A stretch of 64,000 bases of DNA from Rhizobium rhizoryzae (GTDB taxonomy: Bacteria; Pseudomonadota; Alphaproteobacteria; Rhizobiales; Rhizobiaceae): the NCBI RefSeq assembly GCF_011046895.1, contig NZ_CP049249.1:902501-966500 (forward strand). The letters are read 5' to 3'. Each line of letters begins with the position of its first letter. Position 1 is the first letter of the stretch. Of this stretch, positions 1 through 8,730 are shown in pieces. Under the pieces are notes generated by a model. It saw only the letters and a program-made list of their open reading frames with translations. It did not search any database and was not told where the DNA came from. Made by a program: the position numbers and the translations under genes.

Positions 1-1029
1 TTCGAGCTCTTTGGCCTCGAAAACAACATCATAGCCGGCATCGATTATCGCGGTTCCGATAATTCGCTCTCCTCTGCGACAGGCGTGATCAGCGGCGCGC
101 AAAGCCTCTACAACTGGAATACCGGCATCGCGCGCCCGCGCATCACCTTAAGCGCGCCATCGGAAACAGAGACTAGGCAGACCGGGGTTTACGGTCAGTG
201 GCGCATCAAACCGACCGACCAGCTCACGTTGATCGGGGGCGGCCGCTTTACCTGGTTCGACAGCGAAACCGGCAACAGCAAAGTAAGCGCAAATGGAGAA
301 TTTACGCCTTACGCAGGCATCACTTACGATCTGACGAACTGGCTTACGGCGTATGGTAGTTTTACCGAAATTTTTCAGCCTCAATCCGTTACCAATGCTG
401 CCGGCAACATTCTGGATCCTCGTACGGGCAAGCAATATGAAGTTGGCCTGAAAGCAGAGGTTTTTGAGAATGCTAATGCCACGCTTGCCTACTTCAATCT
501 GACGGACAAGAACAGGGCGGTTTCTGATCCCAATAACCTGAGCTACTATCTGGCGAACGGAGAAGCCAAATTACAAGGTCTGGAACTGGAGGTAAGCGGA
601 ACCATTCTGGATCGCTGGGAGGCAACTGCCGCATACACGTTCACTGACACGGAGTTCAAGAACACAAACCGCGCTGCGGGCTCTGAATTCTACACACCCG
701 AGCACATGGTTCAGTTGTGGACGAAATACACGTTTGATGATCGCACGCCAGCGCTTGACGGCTTCTTCATCGGCGGCGGCGTGAAGATGTTCAGCTCATT
801 CAAGAACGTTTCGCGGACTGCGGCCGGAGGAGCGACGAGCATTGAGGCACCCGGCTATGCTGTCTTCGATCTTCAGGCAGGCTACAAGTTCAACGAACAT
901 GTCACCGCAAGCCTGACGGTCAACAACGTGTTCGACAAGACCTATTATGAGCGCGTCGGCGGCACCTCGGTCTTCAATTTCTACGGAGAACCGCGCACGG
1001 TGGTCCTGCGGGTCGGCACCACTTTCTAA
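1..1029 (+). CDS. TonB-dependent siderophore receptor, C-terminal part (5' end outside window)
   Basis: The frame is open from base 1, so the gene begins upstream; 342 residues are present. They form the outer-membrane beta-barrel half of a TonB-dependent receptor: alternating strands with aromatic girdles, the stretches YGSFTEIFQPQ and GKQYEVGLK, the late-barrel motif LTVNNVFDKTYYERV, and a terminal phenylalanine as used for outer-membrane insertion. These patterns are typical of ferric-siderophore receptors. The plug domain and TonB box are missing because of the window edge. It would import a ferric siderophore, but the substrate cannot be read from this part. It converges on the GGDEF-EAL gene across a strong hairpin. 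Confidence 0.9.
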   Translation, partial: FELFGLENNIIAGIDYRGSDNSLSSATGVISGAQSLYNWNTGIARPRITLSAPSETETRQTGVYGQWRIKPTDQLTLIGGGRFTWFDSETGNSKVSANGEFTPYAGITYDLTNWLTAYGSFTEIFQPQSVTNAAGNILDPRTGKQYEVGLKAEVFENANATLAYFNLTDKNRAVSDPNNLSYYLANGEAKLQGLELEVSGTILDRWEATAAYTFTDTEFKNTNRAAGSEFYTPEHMVQLWTKYTFDDRTPALDGFFIGGGVKMFSSFKNVSRTAAGGATSIEAPGYAVFDLQAGYKFNEHVTASLTVNNVFDKTYYERVGGTSVFNFYGEPRTVVLRVGTTF

Positions 1030-1032
1030 GAT

Positions 1033-1071
1033 CGCGTTGAGCTCGGCGGGATGACCGTCGAGCTCAACGCG
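1033..1071. terminator. Perfect 13-bp hairpin between convergent genes
   Basis: CGCGTTGAGCTCG at 1033-1045 is matched exactly by CGAGCTCAACGCG at 1059-1071, with a 13-base loop. It starts a few bases after the receptor stop codon and lies 12 bases before the end of the convergent gene. There is no T-run, so it may terminate or protect 3' ends of either transcript. Confidence 0.6.
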
Positions 1072-1083
1072 CGGGTCGCGAAT

Positions 1084-3069
1084 TCAGGCCGTTTTCTGTT
1101 GTGCAACGGTCTCATTCCGACCGTGATCATCGAGGATCAGAGTGCGCGCATCATCAGGTGTCAGCGGGCGAGAGAAGTGGAAGCCCTGAACATATTGAAC
1201 GCCCATTTCGCGCAAGACTTCGAGTTCTGCTTCGCTCTCGACACCTTCAACGATGGCTCCGAGACCGAGTTCGCCACAGAGCGAAAGCATTGTCCGGATG
1301 ATTTTCGCGCTTGCGGGTCGCTCATGCACTTCGGAAACGAAACTGCCGTCGATCTTGATCTTGGAAAGCGGCAGTTTGTGAACATGGTTCAGGCTCGAAT
1401 AGCCTGTGCCGAAATCATCAAGAGAAATTCCGGCCCCCAATCGTTTCAGTAGCGTGATTGACTGGGTCGCCTGCTCGAAATCTCGGATGACAGCAGACTC
1501 CGTAATTTCAAAGTTGATGCGCTTGGCATCGAAGCTGGACTGCTCCACCAGTGCGACGATTTTCAGAATGCTATCAGGGCTCGCAAGATCCAGCGGCGAG
1601 AGGTTGAAGGATAGGATAGCATTCTCAGGCCAGGACTTAGCCTCTTCAAGTGCCTGGCGAAGCAGAGTGCGGGTGACGAGACTGATCCGCCCGGTATGTT
1701 CTGCAATCGGTATGAATTCGGCTGGGGAAACTCGGCCAAGCCCGGGACTTCTCCACCGCGCCAAAGCCTCGAAGCCAATGCAATGATGTGCCTGGATATT
1801 GTAGATCGGTTGATATTCGAGTGTCAGTTCGCGGTCCAGATCGGCCGCCATCAACGCCTCTTCCACCTGCTTCTGACGATCGAGGGATTGAGCCTGTGCC
1901 GCATTGAAGATCACGACACCTGCGCGCTGATATCTTTTGGCTGTGTAGAGTGCATAATCGGCTCGCTCATAGAGATCCTGCCCGTCGCGACCCACATCCG
2001 GATAGATCGCAACACCCATTGAACCGGTCACCTGCACCGTGTTCCCGCCCACAGGCATTCTCTCCGCAATCGAACTGCAAAGCTGTTCGCCCAGACGGGT
2101 CAATCGTTCTTCGCTGCAATCTCCTGTACAGATCATGCCGAATTCATCACCGCCGAGGCGATAGAATGACAGATCGTCCTGCTCGAGTTCTTTAAGACGT
2201 CTTGCGACCTCGATGAGGACCTTATCGCCCGCGGCATGACCGTACATGTCATTGATCGGCTTGAAGCCATCGAGATCGATGACCCCGACGCAGATTGGTT
2301 TCGTGTTCCGTTCGGCCGTTCCGAACACCTCGGTCAGCACGTTGAAGAAATTTCTTCGGTTCGGTATTTCCGTCAAGCTATCCAGATTTGCCAGCCGGAG
2401 ATTTTCGTCCGAGAGCGCCTGCAAAGCCTTTTGCTGTTCAAGAAGCACCAGCCTCGACTCGTTCAGCTGTCGGAAATCCCGATAATGAGTGACGACAATC
2501 GCAATCATCGCACCGGTTACAAGCGCTACGTTCACACCGGTTGCTATGAAGGTCGGCTCTCCTGTCAGGAACATGGCGACCATGAACGGAATATTGACGG
2601 TGACCGCCACAACGAGTGCAGCTGAACGCAGGTGCATAAGGCAAAAGATGATGCCGATCACGGTGATCGCCATGAAGAAGGCAACGTGTGCCTTCTGATA
2701 AGCATCGCCATAAGGAAGCAGGGAAATCGACCACCAGGTGCAGAACACCGCTATCGGCGCAGCCAGAATATTCGTAGAGCGGAGCTTGCGATAGGCGAAG
2801 TCCGGCGAAATCACCTTGTTTCGATAGGAAATCCACTGGGCCGCCCGGCGCACGCACAGGATCGCAAAGACAATGGGCAAACCTACAACCATCCAGAACG
2901 GTGCAGAACCCGCATGCGTCAGAGCGAGCGACGTCATGTTCACGAGAAGAATGAAGTAAAGCAGAGGAACCTGCTTTGATAGCGCCTCGAACTGAGAAAC
3001 GTTCAATACCGGATTATGGTTCGGAACCTTCAACTCGCTGATGATTTTCGATGCGTATCGACGTAGCAT
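1084..3069 (-). CDS. Membrane GGDEF-EAL cyclic-di-GMP signalling protein
   Basis: 661 residues. The N-terminal third (about 30-195) holds five to six hydrophobic segments with no recognisable sensor domain, followed by a short coiled-coil-like linker (about 200-230). A GGDEF domain follows with an intact GGDEF signature at 306-310, so diguanylate cyclase activity is possible. The C-terminal EAL domain has EALARW at 434, NLSP, FEITES, DDFGTGYSS, KIDGSFV and QGFHFSRP, the metal and substrate residues of active phosphodiesterases. Both catalytic motifs are intact, so the protein could make or break cyclic di-GMP; which dominates cannot be told. It is a single gene with no operon partner. Confidence 0.93.
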   Translation of the reverse strand: MLRRYASKIISELKVPNHNPVLNVSQFEALSKQVPLLYFILLVNMTSLALTHAGSAPFWMVVGLPIVFAILCVRRAAQWISYRNKVISPDFAYRKLRSTNILAAPIAVFCTWWSISLLPYGDAYQKAHVAFFMAITVIGIIFCLMHLRSAALVVAVTVNIPFMVAMFLTGEPTFIATGVNVALVTGAMIAIVVTHYRDFRQLNESRLVLLEQQKALQALSDENLRLANLDSLTEIPNRRNFFNVLTEVFGTAERNTKPICVGVIDLDGFKPINDMYGHAAGDKVLIEVARRLKELEQDDLSFYRLGGDEFGMICTGDCSEERLTRLGEQLCSSIAERMPVGGNTVQVTGSMGVAIYPDVGRDGQDLYERADYALYTAKRYQRAGVVIFNAAQAQSLDRQKQVEEALMAADLDRELTLEYQPIYNIQAHHCIGFEALARWRSPGLGRVSPAEFIPIAEHTGRISLVTRTLLRQALEEAKSWPENAILSFNLSPLDLASPDSILKIVALVEQSSFDAKRINFEITESAVIRDFEQATQSITLLKRLGAGISLDDFGTGYSSLNHVHKLPLSKIKIDGSFVSEVHERPASAKIIRTMLSLCGELGLGAIVEGVESEAELEVLREMGVQYVQGFHFSRPLTPDDARTLILDDHGRNETVAQQKTA

Positions 3070-3244
3070 TCGGGCTCTTTTCGGTAGGTCGTGTGGTGCA
3101 TTTGTCTTTCAATATTTAGCACCCCTCCGTTAAACCGCAGATAACGATCAGTGCAAACCTGCGGATCACTACCCCCACAGATTGAATTCCTCGATTGTAC
3201 TTAATAGATCCTAGCACCCGACCAACCGTCCAAAACGCCGCGAG

Positions 3245-3326
3245 ATTGGTCTGACCTTTGACGATTTCATTTGAAGTTTTCCAGAATTCATCATACGTAT
3301 TTGTGGAGTGGTGCGATTTGGTCACC
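3245..3326. promoter_or_regulatory. Candidate operators of the adjacent GntR regulator
   Basis: In the gap before the GntR gene, ATTGGTCTGACC (3245-3256) and ATTTGGTCACC (3316-3326) share the core TTGGTC. The same core on the other strand (TTGACCAAT) occurs at 6872-6880 upstream of the oligosaccharide ABC operon. The shared core suggests autoregulation plus control of that operon. This is inference from motif recurrence only. Confidence 0.3.
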
Positions 3327-3334
3327 CTAGCAGG

Positions 3335-4090
3335 ATGGAAATCGTGGCAGTGGAACTGAAGACCGGTCGCAAGGGAAGCGGCTCCCTCGTCGCCAAGGTT
3401 GAGCAAAGCTTGAGAGATGCGATACTCGCAGGCAACTATGCTCCGGGCGATCGTCTGCCGAGCGAAATTGAATTGACGGAAACGCATGGTGTCAGTCGCA
3501 CCGTCGTTCGTGAGGCCGTTACTGCCCTGCGCTGTGACGGCTGGGTGGATGTGCGCCAAGGTGCGGGCATCTTCGTGCTTGATCGTTCCACCATACCCCA
3601 GAAGTCGGAAACTCTTGATGGTGCCCGGCTCGCGTCAGATCTGGAAGTTCTAGAGGTTCGCACGCCCCTGGAGATCGAGGCGGCAGGGCTTGCGGCACTG
3701 CGCAGATCCCCTGCTCAGGAGGAATTGATTTTCGATTGTCATGCGGCGGTTTTGCGCTGCATCAACGAAAACCGATCGATTCGTGAAGCAGACTTGGCGC
3801 TCCATCTTGCAATCGCTGCGGCAACAAACAATCCGCTGTTCACGCAGTTCCTGGAGCAGCAAGGCCAACATGCCATCCCGCAATCAAAGGTCGTTGCAGA
3901 ACATCAAAATGACGAGCAGACTGCCTACAGACGGCTCATCCACAAGGAACACGAAGCTGTCGTTCTGGCTATATCTGATGCCGACGATCGAGCCGCCAGA
4001 CTGGCAATGCAGAACCACCTTAGAGGCAGTCAGCTGAGATACCGAGACCTGTTGCGGGCGGCACGCGGCCTCGAACGCTCCTTTCCCTGA
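3335..4090 (+). CDS. GntR-family transcriptional regulator, FadR/FCD type
   Basis: 251 residues from ATG 3335; a GTG at 3308 would add nine residues. Residues about 15-75 form the winged helix-turn-helix typical of GntR regulators (LRDAILAGNYAPGDRLPSE, then SRTVVREAV), and the rest is an all-helical FCD ligand domain with regularly spaced His and Asp metal-binding residues (DLALHLAIAAATNNPLF, HEAVVLAI). FCD regulators of this kind often sense sugar acids such as uronates. It converges on the discoidin-like/heparinase genes, so control of the uronide oligosaccharide locus is a reasonable inference. Confidence 0.88.
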   Translation: MEIVAVELKTGRKGSGSLVAKVEQSLRDAILAGNYAPGDRLPSEIELTETHGVSRTVVREAVTALRCDGWVDVRQGAGIFVLDRSTIPQKSETLDGARLASDLEVLEVRTPLEIEAAGLAALRRSPAQEELIFDCHAAVLRCINENRSIREADLALHLAIAAATNNPLFTQFLEQQGQHAIPQSKVVAEHQNDEQTAYRRLIHKEHEAVVLAISDADDRAARLAMQNHLRGSQLRYRDLLRAARGLERSFP

Positions 4091-4168
4091 CGCCCGCTGT
4101 TGTGCAATTCCAATGGAACCGACAGAGGTCATCCAGAGACCGATCGGTTAATGAACGCGGAACCCAAC

Positions 4169-4981
4169 TTACGGCTGCGATTCGATTGGGGCTAGCATAG
4201 CCTCAGTTCCCCAGGCCTCGAACTGGGTCAATGCGGGAAACGGTGACGGATCGTCGGCCTTGATGAGATCATGCAGTTTCAGCCACTCGATCCGCCGTGG
4301 CTTCACGGCAAAACGTTGAGCCGATCCCGATTTTCCAAGCTCCAACTGCTCGGTTGATCCGTCGGAGAAGGTCACCGAGGCCTGCTTCCACCACGCATCA
4401 TGGGGAAAATCGGCTCTGAGATAGAGCTTCAATTCATCGATACTCACTTCGCGACCGAAGTCGATTGTCAGCTCGGCTTGCGGATCCTGATTGATCCCCC
4501 AGCTGGTGAATGGCCACTTGCCATGGTCAGTATTTGCCTTCTCGCCATCGATCGCATTCCTAGCCGCAAAGGCTGCCTCTCCTCGTGTTTCGACATTTGC
4601 GGAGGCGTGCGGGTAAAGGGCATTGTTGGCGGCAGTATCGAGCGGATTGAACGCAAGATTCCGTCTCGTCACGATCTCTTCATGGGAGGCCTCACGCGCG
4701 AACAGCCGATGAATCTGCCCCGCAAAAGCAACGGGGGAAATTGTTTGTCCCTGCTGACCAAGAGGGAGAGGATAGGAATATTCTCGCTCACGCATGAAGA
4801 GAAGCGATGGAGCGATGGCTGCATCGAACGCAAGGAGCAGATAACCGGGCTCTGAAACGGTCAGACGAATGCAGTCGCCGGCCTCATATTCACCGCGATA
4901 GACGAGATTAAGTTCACCGTCCGATCCTGCTTGCGCTTTGGAACGGCCATTGATATCCATGATCGCGAGTGTGATGTGCAT
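4169..4981 (-). CDS. Discoidin (F5/8 type C)-like carbohydrate-binding protein of unknown role
   Basis: 270 residues, start ATG 4981 preceded by GAGGAAAA. The C-terminal half looks like a galactose-binding beta-sandwich (NAIDGEKANTDHG, WGINQDPQAELTIDFG, VSIDELKLYLRAD, WKQASVTFSDGS), the pattern of F5/8 type C modules. The N-terminal half is not recognised. No signal peptide is visible, which is unusual for such a module and suggests a cytoplasmic protein. It starts 10 bases after the heparinase-family gene, so the two are co-transcribed; binding of the same oligosaccharide is inferred. No catalytic motif was recognised. Confidence 0.7.
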   Translation of the reverse strand: MHITLAIMDINGRSKAQAGSDGELNLVYRGEYEAGDCIRLTVSEPGYLLLAFDAAIAPSLLFMREREYSYPLPLGQQGQTISPVAFAGQIHRLFAREASHEEIVTRRNLAFNPLDTAANNALYPHASANVETRGEAAFAARNAIDGEKANTDHGKWPFTSWGINQDPQAELTIDFGREVSIDELKLYLRADFPHDAWWKQASVTFSDGSTEQLELGKSGSAQRFAVKPRRIEWLKLHDLIKADDPSPFPALTQFEAWGTEAMLAPIESQP

Positions 4982-4991
4982 GTCGTTTTCC

Positions 4992-6782
4992 TCAGACGAT
5001 ACGGATGGTCAGTTCCGCGCCGACCACCGGCACGAGTGTTCGATAAAGGCGGGCGGGCCAAGCCTTTCTCAGGCGGGCATCCTCGATCTCGATTTCTTCG
5101 ACCGTCGGCATTTCGCCGCCCGAGATCTCCAGTGTCGCAAGGCCAGGCAAGGTTACGAGGCCGCGCCTGACGAGAGGCCGCTGCTCCGTCATCAAAGATA
5201 GAACCGGCGTCCGACCGCATTCGTAACGATCGGCGAGTTCGATGAACCTGCCCTTGAACAGGCTCACACGGCGGGTGAAACGGCTTAACTGCGCCTCGGT
5301 CGGATAAGCTTCGGCAAGTTCCATGGTGAGGCTTGCCTGATCAGGGCCCAACACCGCTTCAACCTGTTTTGCCGCGAAGGTTTCTCCATCCTGCTGCATC
5401 ACATCGCCGAATGTCGGCAGATTGTGGAAGGCGGACTGCATGGTCCAGATCTCGTATCGGCGGGGAGAGAATGTCTTGGCGGTATAGGTCTCGACGCCGA
5501 TATCGATCAGAACGGGACGGCCATTCTTGTAAACGGTAAAGCTGCCGACATCGTTGTGGTTATGGCTTTCGCCGTTGCTACCTGCTTTTGCAGCAAGACA
5601 ATAGCTGCCATCTCGCGCAATCATCAGGCCAATGCCGGGGAGGAAGACGTCTTCATGCACGACAGTCATCGCGGGCGTGCGCATGATCTCACCGTGAGTC
5701 TCCGCCGCTTGAAGCCGGTACCAGAGGTTCCATTCCTGCGGCATCAGACGGTCCGGATCGCACCGATAATCGGCGGCCGCAAAGGAACATAAAGCCTTGG
5801 AGCCAACAGCCTTGCCAAACAGATATTCGCGCGTGCCGCAGGGCGGCACCACTGCCGACGAGTCTGCAAAGTTGATGTAGTAGTTCTTCGAAACATGCAT
5901 GTGGCGGATGAACTCCGCCATGTTTTGGATTTTCGGCTCTGACCACAGCGCGCCGATGAAACCATCGCCGACCTGCTGCAGGATTTGCATCGCACCGAAC
6001 ATGCACAAAGCAGCATGACGATAGTAGACGACACCCTCCTCACAGGCCCCGTCATCCGCATAATCCTTGACGAAGGCGTCGAGGCTGCCGAGTGCCTTCA
6101 GCGCAACCGAACGTCGAATGCGTTGGTCGGTCGGTAGCAGAAAGGCGGACAGGAGAACATTCTGCGTTATCCAGGCAGTCCAGTTGTTCATGCGCTCTTC
6201 GCCATGCCCCATCCACCAGAAGTGCTCTGACAGGTAAGGCGTGAGAATACGACGACCGACTTCCTCTTCGATCCTTAGACCGATTGCCGGGTCGACGGCG
6301 TCCAGTTGCTGTTTCAGAAGATGCCGAACGACACACAGGTTAGCAGCGGTTTCGGCTGCGAAGAGATCAATGATGGGACGGTCTGCGCGAGGCAAAGGCA
6401 GCCTTGCTCCACCGCGCACATAGGCGTTGTGTGCTGGCAATTGCCAGCCGCTCTCTTCACAGAGGAGGAAGATGCCATCGATGATCTGGTCCAGATATCG
6501 CCCGGATCCCGACGCCCATTCTGCAAGCACAAGATCATTCAGCTTGAGGCGGCGGCCAAAGTAGCGGTCTTCAAAGCGAGCACGGTTGCCGCTTGAGACA
6601 TAGTCTCGGTAGTGGCTGGCCAGCAGTTCCGGCCAAGGCTTCGTCAATGCGGCGTCTCCCGCTACTTCCAAAACCCTACGGACCTCTGGATCAATCTCTT
6701 CGATCCCGCTCAGTGACAGATGCGGGGAAAAGTCTGCCAGATACTCCGGCAGCCGACTGCCAAATGCACTGAACATGCTCAC
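4992..6782 (-). CDS. Heparinase II/III-family polysaccharide lyase-like protein
   Basis: 596 residues, start GTG 6782 (an ATG lies two codons further) with AAGGAG upstream. The N-terminal two thirds are alpha-helical, as in alpha/alpha-toroid lyases. The C-terminal part carries the heparinase II/III block: SHNHNDVGSFTVYKNGRP, then LIDIGVETYT and RRYEIWTMQSAFHNLP. These families cleave uronic-acid-containing chains by beta-elimination and leave an unsaturated uronyl end. No signal peptide is seen, so it should act on imported oligosaccharides. The divergent operon encodes the importer and a GH88 hydrolase that removes such unsaturated ends. The exact substrate (glycosaminoglycan, alginate, pectin-like or ulvan-like) is unknown. 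Confidence 0.87.
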   Translation of the reverse strand: MSMFSAFGSRLPEYLADFSPHLSLSGIEEIDPEVRRVLEVAGDAALTKPWPELLASHYRDYVSSGNRARFEDRYFGRRLKLNDLVLAEWASGSGRYLDQIIDGIFLLCEESGWQLPAHNAYVRGGARLPLPRADRPIIDLFAAETAANLCVVRHLLKQQLDAVDPAIGLRIEEEVGRRILTPYLSEHFWWMGHGEERMNNWTAWITQNVLLSAFLLPTDQRIRRSVALKALGSLDAFVKDYADDGACEEGVVYYRHAALCMFGAMQILQQVGDGFIGALWSEPKIQNMAEFIRHMHVSKNYYINFADSSAVVPPCGTREYLFGKAVGSKALCSFAAADYRCDPDRLMPQEWNLWYRLQAAETHGEIMRTPAMTVVHEDVFLPGIGLMIARDGSYCLAAKAGSNGESHNHNDVGSFTVYKNGRPVLIDIGVETYTAKTFSPRRYEIWTMQSAFHNLPTFGDVMQQDGETFAAKQVEAVLGPDQASLTMELAEAYPTEAQLSRFTRRVSLFKGRFIELADRYECGRTPVLSLMTEQRPLVRRGLVTLPGLATLEISGGEMPTVEEIEIEDARLRKAWPARLYRTLVPVVGAELTIRIV

Positions 6783-6866
6783 GCGCGCTTGATCTCCTTG
6801 CTACTGATCATGTCCCTATCATACCTATTTTCGCTCATCCAGCAAATTTGTCTGATGTTATGTAAA

Positions 6867-6885
6867 GTTGTTTGACCAATACAAC
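6867..6885. promoter_or_regulatory. Inverted repeat in the divergent heparinase/ABC promoter region
   Basis: GTTGT and ACAAC flank TTGACCAAT in a 19-base element between the divergent heparinase-family gene and the ABC operon. The centre is the reverse complement of ATTGGTCAA and shares the TTGGTC core found twice before the GntR gene at 3335. It is a candidate GntR operator. No clear -35/-10 pair was picked out in the 154-base gap. Confidence 0.35.
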
Positions 6886-6936
6886 GAGTGTGCTATGCAG
6901 AGGCCGGGAAGTTGATGGAAGTTGGGAGGAGTGCTG

Positions 6937-7890
6937 GTGGCAAGTCTGGATCCAGCAATATCTGGCGATGCGGCAAAACCCGTCAAGGTCCGCAGAAAGG
7001 TCCGCGTCGTGTCTCGGCGTCGCCGTCGCGTTGAGAATGCCCTTGTTGCGTATTCCTTCATTGCCCCAAACTTTCTGGGTTTTGCGGTCTTTACACTTGG
7101 CCCCATCCTTTTCGCGTTTGCGCTGGCTTTCATGCACTGGGACGGCTCAAACCCGATCAAGTTTGCCGGCCTGGATAATTTCTGGCGGCTGTTCGAAGAT
7201 CGTGCGTTCATCGCAGCATTCTGGAACACGGTCGTTTACACCGTCGTCTCCGTCCCGCTCACCCTCGCCTGCGCACTGGGTCTCGCAATGTTGCTGAACC
7301 AGAAGATCGTCGGCCGGGATTTCTTTCGAACTGCGATGTTCTTTCCCTATGTCGCATCGCTGGTCGCCGTTGCAGTCGTCTGGAACATGATCTTCAATCC
7401 GGAAATGGGTCCGGTGAACATGCTTCTCTATACGCTGGGGCTGGATCCGAAGGACATGCCGGGCTGGGCCGCTGACCGCCACTGGGCCATGGTCACGGTC
7501 ATCCTTTTCGGCGTCTGGAAGAGTATGGGCTATTACATGGTCATCTACCTGGCCGGGCTTCAGGGCATCAATTCCGAGCTTTACGAGGCAGCGGGGCTGG
7601 ACGGCGCGAATGCATGGCAGAAGTTCCGCCACGTCACATTGCCGCAACTGGCGCCGACCACCTTCTTCGTCACGGTGATGCTCACCATTCAGTCCTTCAA
7701 GGTGTTCGATCAGGTTTACATGATCACGCAGGGCGGCCCCGGTACATCAACCCTCGTTCTCGTCTATCACATCTACAACGAAGCCTTCATTTCCTGGGAT
7801 CTCGGCTATTCCAGCATGATTGCGCTCGTCCTGTTCTTCCTGGTGCTGGCGGTAACCGTCATCCAGTTTCGCCGCCAGAAGGAGGATTGA
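6937..7890 (+). CDS. Sugar ABC transporter permease, MalF/UgpA type
   Basis: 317 residues from GTG 6937, chosen because GGGAGGA (6924-6930) is correctly spaced before it; the frame opens further up at TTG 6922. After a basic cytoplasmic tail come six membrane segments and, near residue 205, the permease EAA loop (YEAAGLDGANAWQKF) that docks on the ATPase. The ending QGGPGTSTLVLVYHIY is typical of MalF-type carbohydrate permeases. It is the first gene of an operon with a second permease, GH88 enzyme, ATPase, YesL-like protein and binding protein, so it should import a uronic-acid-containing oligosaccharide. Confidence 0.92.
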   Translation: MASLDPAISGDAAKPVKVRRKVRVVSRRRRRVENALVAYSFIAPNFLGFAVFTLGPILFAFALAFMHWDGSNPIKFAGLDNFWRLFEDRAFIAAFWNTVVYTVVSVPLTLACALGLAMLLNQKIVGRDFFRTAMFFPYVASLVAVAVVWNMIFNPEMGPVNMLLYTLGLDPKDMPGWAADRHWAMVTVILFGVWKSMGYYMVIYLAGLQGINSELYEAAGLDGANAWQKFRHVTLPQLAPTTFFVTVMLTIQSFKVFDQVYMITQGGPGTSTLVLVYHIYNEAFISWDLGYSSMIALVLFFLVLAVTVIQFRRQKED

Positions 7891-7893
7891 GCC

Positions 7894-8730
7894 ATGCGCA
7901 AGACAAAACGCCGGATCGATTTCTCGCGTATCGCCGTCTACGTCACGATCATCGCCATCACGATCATCATGCTGCTGCCCTTTGCATGGATGCTGTCCGC
8001 GTCCCTGAAGCTCAGCCGTGACGTCTTCGTGTTTCCGATCGAGTGGATCCCCTCGCAACCGCGCTGGGAGAACTACACGGAAATCTGGACGAAGATCCCG
8101 CTTGCGCTCTTCATCTACAACACATCGAAGCTGACGATTATCGTCACCCTGCTGCAATTGCTGACATCCAGTTTTGCCGCCTATGCCTTTGCGAAACTGC
8201 GCTTTCCCTACAAGAATACGCTGTTTCTCGGCTACATTGCGACGATCGCGATGCCTTGGCAGGTCTACATGGTGCCGCAGTTCCTGCTGATGCGCGAGTT
8301 TGGTCTGAACAACACGCATCTGGCGCTCATCTGCCTGCAGGCCTTCACTGCCTTCGGCGTATTCTTGATGCGGCAGTTCTATATGTCTATCCCGGATGAA
8401 CTTTGCGAAGCGGCTCGTATCGACGGCATGAACGAATACCAGATCTGGGCAAAGATCATGCTGCCGCTTTCCAAGCCCGCGCTCTCCACCCTGACGATCT
8501 TTACGTTCGTCACGACGTGGAACGACTTCCTCGGACCGATGATCTACCTCACCAAGACTGAACTGAAGACAATCCAGATCGGTCTGCGCATGTTCATTTC
8601 GCAGTATTCTGCCGAGTACGGATTGATCATGGCCGCATCAGTTGTGGCCCTGATACCGGTGCTCATTGTCTTCCTGTCGCTGCAGCGCTTCTTCGTCGAA
8701 GGCGTCGCTTCGTCAGGTCTGAAAGGGTAA
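7894..8730 (+). CDS. Sugar ABC transporter permease, MalG/UgpE type
   Basis: 278 residues, start ATG 7894, three bases after the first permease stop and preceded by AAGGAGG. Six hydrophobic segments and an EAA loop (LCEAARIDGMNEYQIW) near residue 170 mark it as the MalG-type partner that completes the membrane channel. The end (SLQRFFVEGVASSGLKG) is the usual C-terminus of this family. Its stop codon overlaps the next start by one base, showing translational coupling with the GH88 gene. Confidence 0.93.
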   Translation: MRKTKRRIDFSRIAVYVTIIAITIIMLLPFAWMLSASLKLSRDVFVFPIEWIPSQPRWENYTEIWTKIPLALFIYNTSKLTIIVTLLQLLTSSFAAYAFAKLRFPYKNTLFLGYIATIAMPWQVYMVPQFLLMREFGLNNTHLALICLQAFTAFGVFLMRQFYMSIPDELCEAARIDGMNEYQIWAKIMLPLSKPALSTLTIFTFVTTWNDFLGPMIYLTKTELKTIQIGLRMFISQYSAEYGLIMAASVVALIPVLIVFLSLQRFFVEGVASSGLKG

